64,000 nt of DNA from Vitellaria paradoxa (taxonomy: Eukaryota; Streptophyta; Magnoliopsida; Ericales; Sapotaceae), in assembly GCA_019916065.1 (NCBI GenBank), contig CM034243.1, positions 28,174,147 through 28,238,146 of the forward strand, in the 5' to 3' direction. Positions 32,704 through 44,200 of the stretch are shown here, in pieces. Within the stretch, counting starts at the first letter, position 1. Every line of letters begins with the position of its first letter. The translations under genes were made by a program, and so were the position numbers. Below the pieces are notes generated by a model. That model saw nothing but the letters and a program-made list of their open reading frames with translations, was not told where the DNA came from and made no database searches.

Positions 32704-35700
32704 GGGTTTGGGACAGATGAGAAGGTGATAATTTCAATTATTGGTCATAGAAATGCATTTCAAAGGAAGCTAATCAGGCAAGCCTACCAGGAGATTCATC
32801 ATGAAGATCTAATCCGACGCTTTGAAAAAGAGCTCAATGGCGACTTTGAGGTTATTATTTATTTGGATATTTCACTTTTTCTCTTTTAACTTTGCATAAA
32901 AATTACCCAAAAAAAAACTTTGCATACAATTTTATCCTAGGCTTAACTTTATTATTATTATTATTATTATTATTAAAAGTATGATTTTTTATTAACTTTA
33001 ATGTCTCTTATCCAGTTATTTCTTACCTCTGCATTTTAATCATTAACTGAACGTCAAGCTAACATAAATTTTAGTGACAATAAAAATCATTGAGGGGGCA
33101 TTGCAGTAAATAAAAAATTCAATCTTTTAATTATTAAAAGAAACTCAATTTCTAGAGTGAGATTATGGATAAAATTTATAGATAAAGTAAAATTACTCTA
33201 TATATTTTAATCCTTGAATTGATAAATTTTACATTGTGATAATCTATTTATACCATTATAAAAGAAACACTAAACGCATTGTGAAGGTAAAATATTTATG
33301 AAGTTTAAATTTCGGTGAAACTTCTTAATTTCTCAAGTATTTTTTAACTTCACATTAAACCTAAAATTTAAATCAAATAACTTCTAAAAATTATCTGCAG
33401 TTAAGTTATTTTATAAATTTAAAATTTTTAGCCACCATGTTATTTTACTTTTATGTCTCTAATTAAATTATACAAACAAAAAAATAACCACATACATATA
33501 TACTCATTCATGGATGACATTATAGTAGGACTCGATAACATGAAGGCGAAATTAATGAGAAAAAAACTTGAACACGCATAAATGCATTAATTGGAAACTT
33601 TTAGTTTAATATTCGTTGAATTCTAAGCTATTTTAGAATAACTACTAACAGATTATCCCAAGATGACACGTAAATTCTATTGAATCCGTAGTATCTTGAT
33701 CTACTGTTTTTTATTAAAATTTAATTTTTTAAATATATTTATAAATTTTAATTTAAAAATATATAAAAATGTTTCAACCATTAAATTTTAATACAACTAT
33801 TCAAATCATATTATCCACGTCGAAATTGTTACCCCCGCTTCAATTCAAATTGTCACCCGAACACGGCATTGCTTGTGTCCGATATCAATTTTTATAGAAC
33901 TCGTCTGAATTATTATTATTATTTTTTTTGGACTATATATGTGTGTGTGTATACATATATATATATATATATATAGAAAGCAGTGTACAGGTGGATGTTG
34001 GAACCAGAAGATCGAGATGCAGTGTTGGTTCACGTGGCTATGAAGCATTCACCTCCTGATTATCGGACGATCGTGGAACTCTCGTGCATCTACTCTCCTG
34101 AAGAGCTATTAGCGGTGAAGCGGGCATACCAGGCTCGTTACAAGCTTTCCATGGAAGAAGACCTCGCCACCCATATCCATGGTGATCTCGGAAAGGCATG
34201 CAATTATTTCATTTAATTCATTTGCTGGCAACTTTAGTTTCTATGACTACGGAAGTTAATTTAGGAAGGAAAATGCCACTCCATCAGAAGTTTTAATTAA
34301 TAATAAAATCTTACTTTAATGGGTAATTATTATTATTATTATTATTTTAAAGTAATTTACGCGCAATTCATCACACGTTATTGTGGAGAATATTTTTGGT
34401 TCCAAATTTTAGTTGTATGGTATTGTCGGTTAATTAATTAAGCAAAAACTACAAAACGAATAGAAAAACATATCAAAAATTAAAATTTAATAGAAATTGC
34501 TGTTTGATCAAAAATATACTAAAAAATTAAATTAAAATGATGCGCGGTGGTAGTTATAATTAGAATAAACTTATATGAGGCTGTGTTTATGTCAAAATTT
34601 TGTCAAATAAAAATGATAAAAATAAGGATTCAAAATTAGGTTTAGTTTGGCAACCAAAATAGTTGGCTTTTTTTGTGTTTGGGAAGCCAAGTTAACTACT
34701 TTTTTTTGTCCTAACTTTTCTAATGAATTTATATATTGATCTTCATAGCCTTGATACTTCACGCTATTTTTTAAAACTACCTTTGAATATACAAATGTCC
34801 TAAATCCTCACATGCTCACTGTCAAAAGGAGTCGATCCCACCAAAAAAATGAGTCGACCTTATTATTGATTTAAAGATTCATATGCCTACTGTTAAAAGG
34901 GATTGACTTATTTTCCTGAATAAGTCGACTCTATTTATTTGATTTAAGGATTCATATGCGTATTGCCAAATTGGGTTGACCCATTTTCTAATTGGGGTCG
35001 ACCCCATTTATTGATTTAAAGATTCACATGTTTACAATGTCTAAAAAAAAAAGTAATTTTGTAATTTAGAAATAACCCAATATATTTTCCTAAATAGTTT
35101 AGCTCCATTTGTTTGATTTAAAGATTCATATGCATATTGCCAAATTGGGTTGATCTATTTTCTAATCGGGTCAACCTTATTTATTGATTTAAACATTCAC
35201 ATGTTTACAGTGCCTGAGAAAAAAAGTAATTTTGTAATTTAAAAATAACTCAATAATTAACTGTTATAGTAGTAAGCTGGTAGTTGTTAGTTGACAACTA
35301 CTAGTTGGGGTTACCTAACCAAGCCTTAGTTAATGGTTAATGTTAATAGTTAACTGGCAATGATCAATGCCAATGATTGCTGGTAATGTCGCCGGTGGTT
35401 GAACCGGTGGCAGTAACAGTTTGGCCAATGCGGCTCAGCTTAGTTGAGAGTAACTCAAGTTGAGTTTTGAATCTACGTACTCTTGACTCAACTTTAATTA
35501 AAGAACTAATAATTAATTAATATTTTTGTTTATTTTATATATTTTTAATTCATTCAAATAACGACATGTATTTAGATTTTTATGTTTTATTTTTTCTCCA
35601 TATTTTTCTTTTATTTTGTACTTTTATTTTCTTTTCTCTTATCAAATTCTTAATCCAATTATACTGTTAATTAAGTCTGTGTAAATTTTTTTTTTTCTTA

Positions 35701-38015
35701 TCAAATTCTCATTCCAAACATATTCTTAATTAAGCTTGTGTTAGATTTTATGTCTCGACGACTGTCAAAACAATAAATTAAACACAAACACAAGGTGATT
35801 TACGTACATATTTGGCAATATTAGAGAAATGCATTATATTTTGAACAATTATGGAGGAGTACAACGCTCGCTCTCTCATGCACCCACTCTTCACCAACGT
35901 TATTTCTCTCTCTATCTCCCACAACCAAACCTAGCCCCTCCTTTTTTTGCCTTTGCTCTGCCTCACAGGCATACTTTCCCACGGTACCCCACTTCTATTT
36001 GTACAAGTGGAGCCAATGAATAGGAACAATTAGCTAAGGCATAAATACAACCCCAAATTGGATGAAACTGATGCACCAATGTTGAATGGTTAAGCATTGG
36101 GAGATTTTGATTACAGCTTGTAATCAAAGACAAAGGCGGACCTACCCTATGACAACATAAGGGCTGATGCCCCCCTCAAAATATTGGAAAAAATATCTAT
36201 ATATATATGGTATAAGTATATTTAAAATGGTAAAAGGAGGTCAGCCTCGCAGTGAATGGTTTGCCTTTATATTCTTGTGTGTTACTGGCAATTTCCAAAT
36301 TTGACTCCTCTCCTTCTATTCTAACGACACCCATGCTATTAAATTTCTTGCATTGTAGTTCAATTGTTTTACTTTTGAAAAAAAAAAGTATTTATGAATA
36401 TATACTTCTTTTTTTTAAATGGACATCCCAGCCCAAAATATATAAATAAATATATATTTTTTTAAATGGTCACCTCAACCTTTTTATTTTAAACTTATAA
36501 TATATGAGACTTAATTCTTAAATTTGGTCATTAACAAGATATTTGACTTGATTCTTGAATTGAACTATTAATAATTTAACTTAATTAATTCAATAGTTTT
36601 TAAGTAAGTCTATGAATGAACTTTATCTATTTGTTTTATTTTTTAAGTTTATGACCCTCAAATAAACTGTTTAATTCTGAGATTATATTTTTGAGGTTGA
36701 GGGAAAAATATTAAAATTTATAATAATTATCTCCCCTACTCAAGTTGCTAGTTCCGTCCTTGATCAAGGATGCCACTTGGGTGGATACAGATAGCTAGCC
36801 ACTGTAAGAGTCAATGACATTATCACAACAATGAAATACTAGCTACTTGAAAAAGATAATGCTCTCCTTCTAAAACTGTTTCTGCTACAGTTATTGGTCG
36901 CCTTAGTGGGGATTTATAGGTACGATGGGGCCGAAATAAATGGGTGGTTGGCAAAATCAGAGGCTACCGTTCTCCACGATGCCATCAAAGACAAGGCTTA
37001 TAATCACGAGGAGATTGTGAGAATTGTGAGTACGAGGAGCAAGGCACAGCTCATGGCAACTTTCAACCGCTACAAAGATGACCATGACACTTCCATCACT
37101 AAGGTAAAGTTTGAATTTCGACACAACCACAAATTGCAATCACTCGTTTGATTTATAAAGGTTTTTCATCAAACCTTCTTTTTATAGGAATGCAAAAAAA
37201 TAATAATAATAATAATAAATGAATAAATAAAAATAAAAAATAAAATAATAATAATAATTATTATAAACTAATGGAAGGAAAAGCGTTAAACCCAAAATAT
37301 ATATATATATATATATACAAGAAAATAGAAACAGAATGATATATCGAAAATAATATTGTAATTAACAAATAATTTTGTGAATTTATTGTTTTTAATTGAT
37401 ATTCCACCGTACAAGTGTTTTGCACCATTGCAGTTCAACGTCTTGGTAGATTTTTCTTTCTTTTTTTTTTTTTCCTAATGATTCCATAGCATTATATATA
37501 TCAATCAATATATCTCCATATATATATATATATATATGCATATATATTTTGACAAACATCCATGGTAATCTCTTACCTTTTTTTTTTTTTTTTTCCGTAG
37601 CATATGAGAGATTCAGAAAATTTGTACTTAGCTGCAGTGAGGACAGCCATTAAATGCATCAACGACCCACAAAAGTACTATGGAAAGGTGAAAATTCCCC
37701 CCCCCCCCCAACACACACAAAATATATATATATGTGGAGTTTGAAATTTTCAGCACAACCACATCCTCAGTGGACTCTAATTCTAAGTTGCTTTGGCTAA
37801 ACGTGCTTTAGGTATTGAGAAATGCACTCCAGAAGCATGAGCGAGATGAAGATGCACTCACACGGGTGATCGTCACGAGAGCTGAGAAGGACTTGAAGGA
37901 TATCAAAGAGCTTTACTACAAGAGACATAGTGTGTCTCTTGATCACACAGTTGCCAAGGAAACCTCTGGGGATTACAGGGCCTTCCTCCTCACTTTGCTT
38001 GGCAATGAGCATTAG
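32474..38015 (+). CDS. Annexin D8/RJ4-like protein, six exons, 313 aa
   Basis: Exons: 32474-32546, 32705-32850, 33977-34195, 36891-37103, 37601-37687, 37812-38015; they join in frame to 313 residues, close to the usual 316. Annexins bind acidic membrane lipids in a calcium-dependent way and act in the cytosol and at membranes. The first repeat has the type II calcium loop GFGTDE (residues 25-30). [18 protein letters not shown], then [44 protein letters not shown] and [13 protein letters not shown] match plant annexins of the RJ4/ANN8 type. In repeat 4 the usual G-x-G-T-D-E loop reads KHERDED, so that calcium site looks lost. Intron 3 starts GC instead of GT. The ATG is the only one compatible with the conserved N-terminus. 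Confidence 0.92.
32638..32700. repeat. (TA)n microsatellite at the exon 2 acceptor
   Basis: About 31 TA units that end directly in TTCAG, the splice acceptor of annexin exon 2. Confidence 0.95.
33940..33975. repeat. (GT)/(AT) microsatellite at the exon 3 acceptor
   Basis: TGTGTGTGTATAC followed by (AT)n that runs into the AG acceptor at 33975-33976. Confidence 0.9.
34639..35325. mobile_element. PIF/Harbinger-like element in annexin intron 3
   Basis: Flanked by TTA (34636-34638, 35326-35328). Ends GGTTTAGTTTGGCAACC and, inverted, GGCTTGGTTAGGTAACC. Inside, a segment with GATTCATATGC, ATTGCCAAATTGGGTTGA and TTTATTGATTTAAA is present twice about 177 bp apart. 687 bp, non-coding. Confidence 0.6.
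36131..36762. mobile_element. hAT-type element in annexin intron 3
   Basis: Flanked by ATCAAAGA (36123-36130) and ATCAAGGA (36763-36770), 7 of 8 matching. Ends CAAAGGCGGACCTA and, inverted, CAAGGACGGAACTA. 632 bp, non-coding. It ends 128 bp before exon 4. Confidence 0.65.
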
Positions 38016-38214
38016 TTTCAAATTAAGTTGCTCTTATATGTTATCGTGTTAAATTTTCAAGCTTTTTATGACTTTGTTTTTGGTCTTATCACATTTCGGT
38101 TTGTTTTGTTTTGTTTTTTTGAATGCATTACCTGCATGTGTGTATTAAAAAAGATCCTATGTATTTTTACAATGATATGTATTAAATTATATCACAACGA
38201 AAAAGGTCTAGTGG
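38016..38214 (+). other. 3' end region of annexin D8-like gene
   Basis: Contains TTTTGTTTTGTTTTTTTGAATG and AT-rich sequence suited to plant poly(A) sites; no gene in it. The exact cleavage site cannot be told from sequence. Confidence 0.4.
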
Positions 38215-40235
38215 TACTTGTATTCCAAATTATTTATCTAAGGTGCTCGAGTGTATAGGTTCAATCATAGGAAAGTCCATTACGTTTGAATACTTGACCA
38301 AGATTTAGTTAAGGCATGAGATCGCTGGATGCTTGTGCTCCTGCTGGCGATCGATGGATTGAATTTTAGAAAATTCAATCTTTAGAATCCCTATTTCACA
38401 TAGAGATGGTTCGTGCCTATATATGAAGCATTCCCCTAAGATTTTTGGACGAGGAAAAGATTATTAAACACATATTAAATCTTTAACGATTATTGCTCCT
38501 TTGTCACACTCTTCTGTTAGTCACAACAAATTGTTTTAATAAACACTTTGAGTGTGGTGTGTTTGAAAACATGTGCGTGCAATTTATCATGTGTTGGTGA
38601 GAATGTTAGTGAAGGTGTTTGCTACGATCATTGTGTTTGATGAAGATTAGATTGTGTATATCACAATAGTCCTACTTGTAACTGAGTTTGCGCATATGAA
38701 AAATTTTGATTTTTGTGATTCGAGATTTTTCACCCTTTTATTGTCAAGGGTTTTTCCGAATAAAATTATTATGTTCAATCTTTTTAATTATTTTTTTACA
38801 ATGGTTAGATTGATTATTTCTTGTTTAATTAATTTGTGATCCAGACTAGCAAGGGCAAAATTTCATTGGCATTAGAGCTTCACCAAGGTGAAATTCTTTG
38901 TTATTAGCTCAACGGATTCCCAATGGAAGAATGTTTGAGTATGTGACCATGTTTTAATGTGACCAATTATTCCTATTGGAAGGTGAACATAACGACGCAT
39001 CTTGTTTCTATACATTACAATGTATGGCTAGCTTGCAATAGAGCAGGGATGGAGCCACATGATTCACGCGTTGGATGATGTTGATGCTCTCAAGCCCATA
39101 TATTAGTCAATGGTTAAAGACAGAACAAGAGACGGCGGAATGAAATTTCAAATCAATTGGTTCCATCTTCTCTACCGTGTGTGCGAATGAATTTGGAAGA
39201 ATCTCAACTTACCAAAAACGATAGGGATGCTCGGAAAACCTTAGAATCAACTCCTGAATGAATCCTCTTGTGAAGAAGTCAAAGTTAAAGGCTTACAACA
39301 GTGTTTTAGGGCCTAGGGAGTGACAAAAGTTAAAGATTTGATGACTTCTATTCCAAATTAAGTGGTGTTGTCAACTCAAGTTTCAATTTAATAGAGCCAA
39401 TTCCTTAATCGATGATGGCCAGAAAACCCTGCGCTTTATTCATTTTACTTTGTGATAAAATAATAATATAAAACTTATATTATTTGACATTTAGCTAAGT
39501 TGTCCAAGTATATAGGTTAGATGATATTATAGCATCAACATAGAGTAAAATCTGAACTTAAATTGGAATTAGCTGGATGGGTAACTGGCTGTCACTGGAT
39601 AAACCATAATGTTGTTTTGACAAGCAGTCCAAAATTTGGACAAATGTAGAGCTCACCGGATACTTGTTAGAAAGTGCAGCATTTTTTTTTTGTTTTTTTT
39701 TTGGAAGATTGGACCAAAGTTTAGTTAAGACATGAGCTAATTGAATGTTCACTTTAGCGAGTGGCAAACAAAATTTTAGATAATCCTATTTTCAAAAGCC
39801 CTGCTTTGCATAAGAATTGTCCATGCCTATATAAGAATCTTCTCCTAAGAGTTTTGGACAAATAGGAGTATTGTCCTCTCTCTCCCTCTTTTTTTTTCTT
39901 GGCCACGATAGAATTATTCAATCAAATATTGAATGTAGCACATTCAAATGTGTGCGCGCTCTTCATCATATATTGGTGAAGGAATACTTTCTTCATCGTA
40001 TATTACTAAAGGTATCCATTATAATCTGTGTTCAATTAATGAAAAATAGACTCTGTACGATACTGTTGCACATAATAAAAGTTTTGGTATTCATGGTTTA
40101 AGATTTATCACCCTTAGCTGTAAAATATTTTTGTCATACAATTATTTGTTCAGTCTCTATTTTTTTGCACTTCTGAAATCGATTGTTGCTTGCTTGGTTA
40201 ATTTGTGACTCATACTAACAAATTCAAAATTTTGT
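38215..40235 (+). mobile_element. Decayed copia-like LTR retrotransposon between the annexins
   Basis: Two diverged direct repeats: GACCAAGATTTAGTTAAGGCATGAG at about 38299 and GACCAAAGTTTAGTTAAGACATGAG at about 39711 start colinear blocks that both pass through CCTATATATGAAGCAT/CCTATATAAGAATCTT and TAATTTGTGATCCAGACTAGCAA/TAATTTGTGACTCATACTAACAA. Sequence after the first repeat holds TTGGCATTAGAGC, a weak primer-site match, and NVTNYSYWKVN, a gag-like block (near 38960). Internal coding is otherwise gone. Outer edges are approximate. Confidence 0.55.
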
Positions 40236-41224
40236 TTTTTTAGACACATTATCAATAATAAAATGAAGCCTTAAAAGTTTTGTTTATTCAACTTTTGTAT
40301 CGATCTTTAGTGATACAGAGGGTGTTTAATTAGATTCCTAAATTTTACCAAAAATTTTACTTTTAACTAATTTTTTTCACTTTCTCCAATCGAAATACGT
40401 TGCATGTCACTTTTATACCAATATTTGATCTTTTATTATTATTATTTTTTTTGCATAATTGAGAATCTCCATAATAGGCAATCTCAAACTTTCTCAGTCG
40501 CAAAAGGTTGTATTAATGATAACCGATATTTTCTTTTTTTTTTTTAGCCAAGAAAAAGGAAAAAGAAAAAAGAAAACCTAAGGAGAAAATGTAAAAATAT
40601 TAAATTTTGATATATTATCAATTTAAATATTATTTACACAAGTGGGTGTCAACATACGACAAGTATTTCTATGTTAAATTATCAACTAACAACATATATT
40701 GTTATAATGTGCCGTTTGTGTAAAAAATCATTACATTGATAATGTATTGAAATTAAACTCAACATCAAATTCTTCTTACTTTTTTCAGTTAAAAAATATA
40801 AGAAAACAAAAGATATTTTTCAATAAATTAATTTTCTAATTTTACTTCTTTCTCTTTTTTTTTTTCTCTTATTCCATTTTCCCCCAGTTTCTATCACAAC
40901 CAAAATCAGAAGGATAATTTTAAATCTTATTCACCTTACACATAGATATTCAACAAATGAGGAATCCAACACAGCATAAAAGAAAGATACAAGCACTTGA
41001 AGGGATACACTAAACAAAGTAGATGGTAATTCAAAAGGACAATAAACAAGTTTCGACTAACAGAATGACTAAAAAAGGACTAATCAAACGCAAGTCCAAT
41101 TATTCTTCTCTGAATGCAAGCAAATTAGCACTTATTAGATCCCAATTCATAAGGTTCATTATATATATATATATATAATACGTTAATACTTATACCGGCC
41201 AAGTAAATTTGGGGTTTATTTTAT
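40236..41224. other. AT-rich spacer at the 3' side of annexin D4-like
   Basis: No gene seen. GGGTGTTTAATTAGATTCC.. CACTTTTATACC near 40319-40420 resembles half of the 157-bp MITE family. The 3' untranslated region of the minus-strand annexin should lie just below 41225. Confidence 0.4.
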
Positions 41225-44200
41225 TCAATTAGTTCCCGCCCTTGCAAGCAAGGTGATCAAGAAATCCTTGAAGGTTCCATTAGCAGTGCTTTCAATCTTC
41301 TCAGTCAGTTTAATTCCATTCTTCTTTTGGTACTCTTCTTTGATCTCCTTCATGTCTACATCTGCTCGGGTTACCGTTACCCGAGTCAGACCCTCTTTGG
41401 TGTTCTCATCTGCACCCCGATTCATTGCTGCATCCAGAACCTAAAATGGGTAGAAGCACATGTCAATATTAAAAGCTTAATTAAAGTGCATCTTAATAGT
41501 TTTTTTAATTCTAGGGAGTGTTTGGTTGGTCAAAACCAATCAAAACTCACCAACTTTCATGAACTTAATTTTTTTGTACTTTCTTCCAATTAAATTTCGT
41601 CTCATATCACTTTTACATTAAGTTTTTATATTTTTACTGTACTTTTTGACCAATTTTTTTTTAACCAAACACTCCCTAAGTAATTCTTATCTTTTTTAGT
41701 AATTTTTTCTGACGGTCTTTTTTTTTTTTGGGGAGGGTTAGTAAAACATTACCGAAACATTTTACATTGAAATAGGCGAAGGCTTAATCCTTAATGATTA
41801 AGAAAAGCATAATTAATCGGTCTCTCACCTTGATGAAATAAGCCGGAGGAGTAGATAGGCATTGCACAGTGTCCTTTAAGCTGGAGTCGACAAGAAGATC
41901 CTGAAAATTACATAAAAATGGTGTGCATGAAAGAAGTTTTAAATAATCATGTGGAAGGAGATTAATCCCCCCACTAATTTAAATATTCACATATTGTGTT
42001 CATATTTGCTATAAACGCCTCGTTAGTCGTGGTCAAATTTTGAATTAATATTAAGGGTGAGTTTGGAGTAAGATAAAGTGAGATAAATTGAGAGTTTGTA
42101 ATACGTGCAGTGCAAGAAAAAAGTTGATGTGATATAAAATTAATAGAGATTTATAGAGATTTTTGGAACTTGTTTGCAAACCAAACTCACCGTAAGTGTC
42201 ATTTTCGTTACCTGTTTTGATGCCATTTTCTATTTTGTATTTTTGAAAATAAAGAAAACAGTTTGAAACGCATTTGGTCACTTGTATTTTCAAATTCTGT
42301 TTTAGAAAATAAAAAATGAGTTTACATATGAAATGCAAAATAACAGAAAATCATTTTGAGGGTTCAACCAAAAATAAAAAAAAAAATCTCAAAACACAAA
42401 AAATAAAAAATGCTAAACTAAATGAGTTTTCTGTTTTTCTTATTTTGGGATTTTCATAACATAAGACACATAAACAGAAAATAAAAAATAAAAACGAAAA
42501 ATGGAAATACAAATCAAATGACACCTAAAAAACTGAAATATTCATCTTTTCAAATTTGTGGAATTGTAAGTTTCAAGTTATGGTATTTAACGATCCCGCA
42601 AATAATTTTTTTTTTTTATAAGATGTAAATTAACAAAATTGTTCTTATTTATCAAAAGTGTTTTCAAAAGAAAAATGTAATTAATTTAGTTTTGAACTCA
42701 TATTCTCATTCTATTCCTCACTGTATTCATATAAACACTAGTAAAAAAAGACTCTTAATTATTCTAATTATTTGATGTACCAAACATTGAAATTTTTTTA
42801 CCACTCTCATTCTTATTTCTATTCTCGTTCTAGTTGACATCCAAACACACCATAAATATTTCGTAAAATTTTGAGTTAGCACCTCATCAATGTTCTTGCC
42901 AGAGATCTCCCTGTAGTGTTTGAACACTGCCTTGAGGTGGGGCTTGCTTCTTGTTGAAAGAATCCTCACTACCTCTGCATCCTCCACGGGGACCTTCTTA
43001 CCAGCACTTTTAATCGAGTTACAAAGGATATTGGCCTCGGACTTCGCAATTTCTTCACTAAACCGAGGACCTTCATATCGATAGGAACTGACAAGTGCTA
43101 CCAAGAGCTGTTCAACAATTGCACAATTACTTCATATGCATGAGATGCTAGCTCTTATATGCCAGGTATACTTCATCAACAAATTGATATTTTGATCAAG
43201 ATATATATATATGTATATGTATATATCTGTGTGTATATATGAAATTATTACGTTGCATTATACACAAATCTGAAGACTGAAGTAGAACAGCAGAAAACGA
43301 ATTTTTAGTAGAATGGTCATGATATAAAGTTACCTTTGTATTTGTGCATTTTAAGTATAGATTTGATACTAATTATTTAAGAAGATTTACTCAAATATAA
43401 ATTTATTCCCAACTTAATTAAAGATTTGTGTAATTTTAACGTGATAGATTACAATAGTTTTAAAATTACTAAAAACAAAAATTATTTAAAATCTTTTATA
43501 ATAGTAGTTCTACCAGTTTGGGAAGTAACAGCATTCTTAATCTGATATTAATTATTAAAAAAATATTTATGTGTATTATTAGATCAATTAACTCTTTTAC
43601 TTAGGCTGCGTTTGGCAACAAAAAAAAATTCTGAAAATCTCTATAAATCTCTAACAACTCTTTTATCTTTAATTTTCCCGCCATCACTAATTTCAAAAAA
43701 TTCCAATATTTCGTTAAAAAAAAAATCTGGAAGTAGGTTATCTGAATGTATAAATTTTTTATACAATCATATTCTTTGTGTCGAGAGCTTTCAAACGAGT
43801 ACCATTGTCGCTATTTTTTGTGAATTTTTTTGAATCCGTGGGAACGGATTTGGTAAACCGTTCCCACGGTTTACGAATTTTCAGAAAAAAGTGGCGCCAA
43901 AATTAACTCCAAATCACATTTTATCTCAATTTATCTTGCTTTTTCTTACGCCAAACGGAGCCTTAGATTTTAATAGAATTTAATTATAAACACATTGATT
44001 TGAAATTTCTAATTATTCAAATGGAGCCTAAATAACTGCGCTTAATATTTCAGTCCCATGTAAAATACTATAAATAATGATTTTTTTAATCTTATTAAGC
44101 TCTAGAGTAATATTATTCTATTTGAATTTTTTTTTTCAAAAAAAAATAATTATAATAATAATGTAACAGAGTTGTAAACTTATTGATTAAAAATTGAAAA

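Noticed and set aside
34196..34216. Alternative annexin end: exon 3 read through to the stop after ACNYFI
   Set aside because: This would remove half of the annexin fold; downstream exons 4-6 are intact and join in frame, so a GC donor is more likely.
38190..38275. Possible SINE (GGTCTAGTGGTAC... GGTTCAATC)
   Set aside because: Part of this text recurs near 39480-39520 as the edge of a diverged LTR-like block, so a decayed LTR element explains it better.
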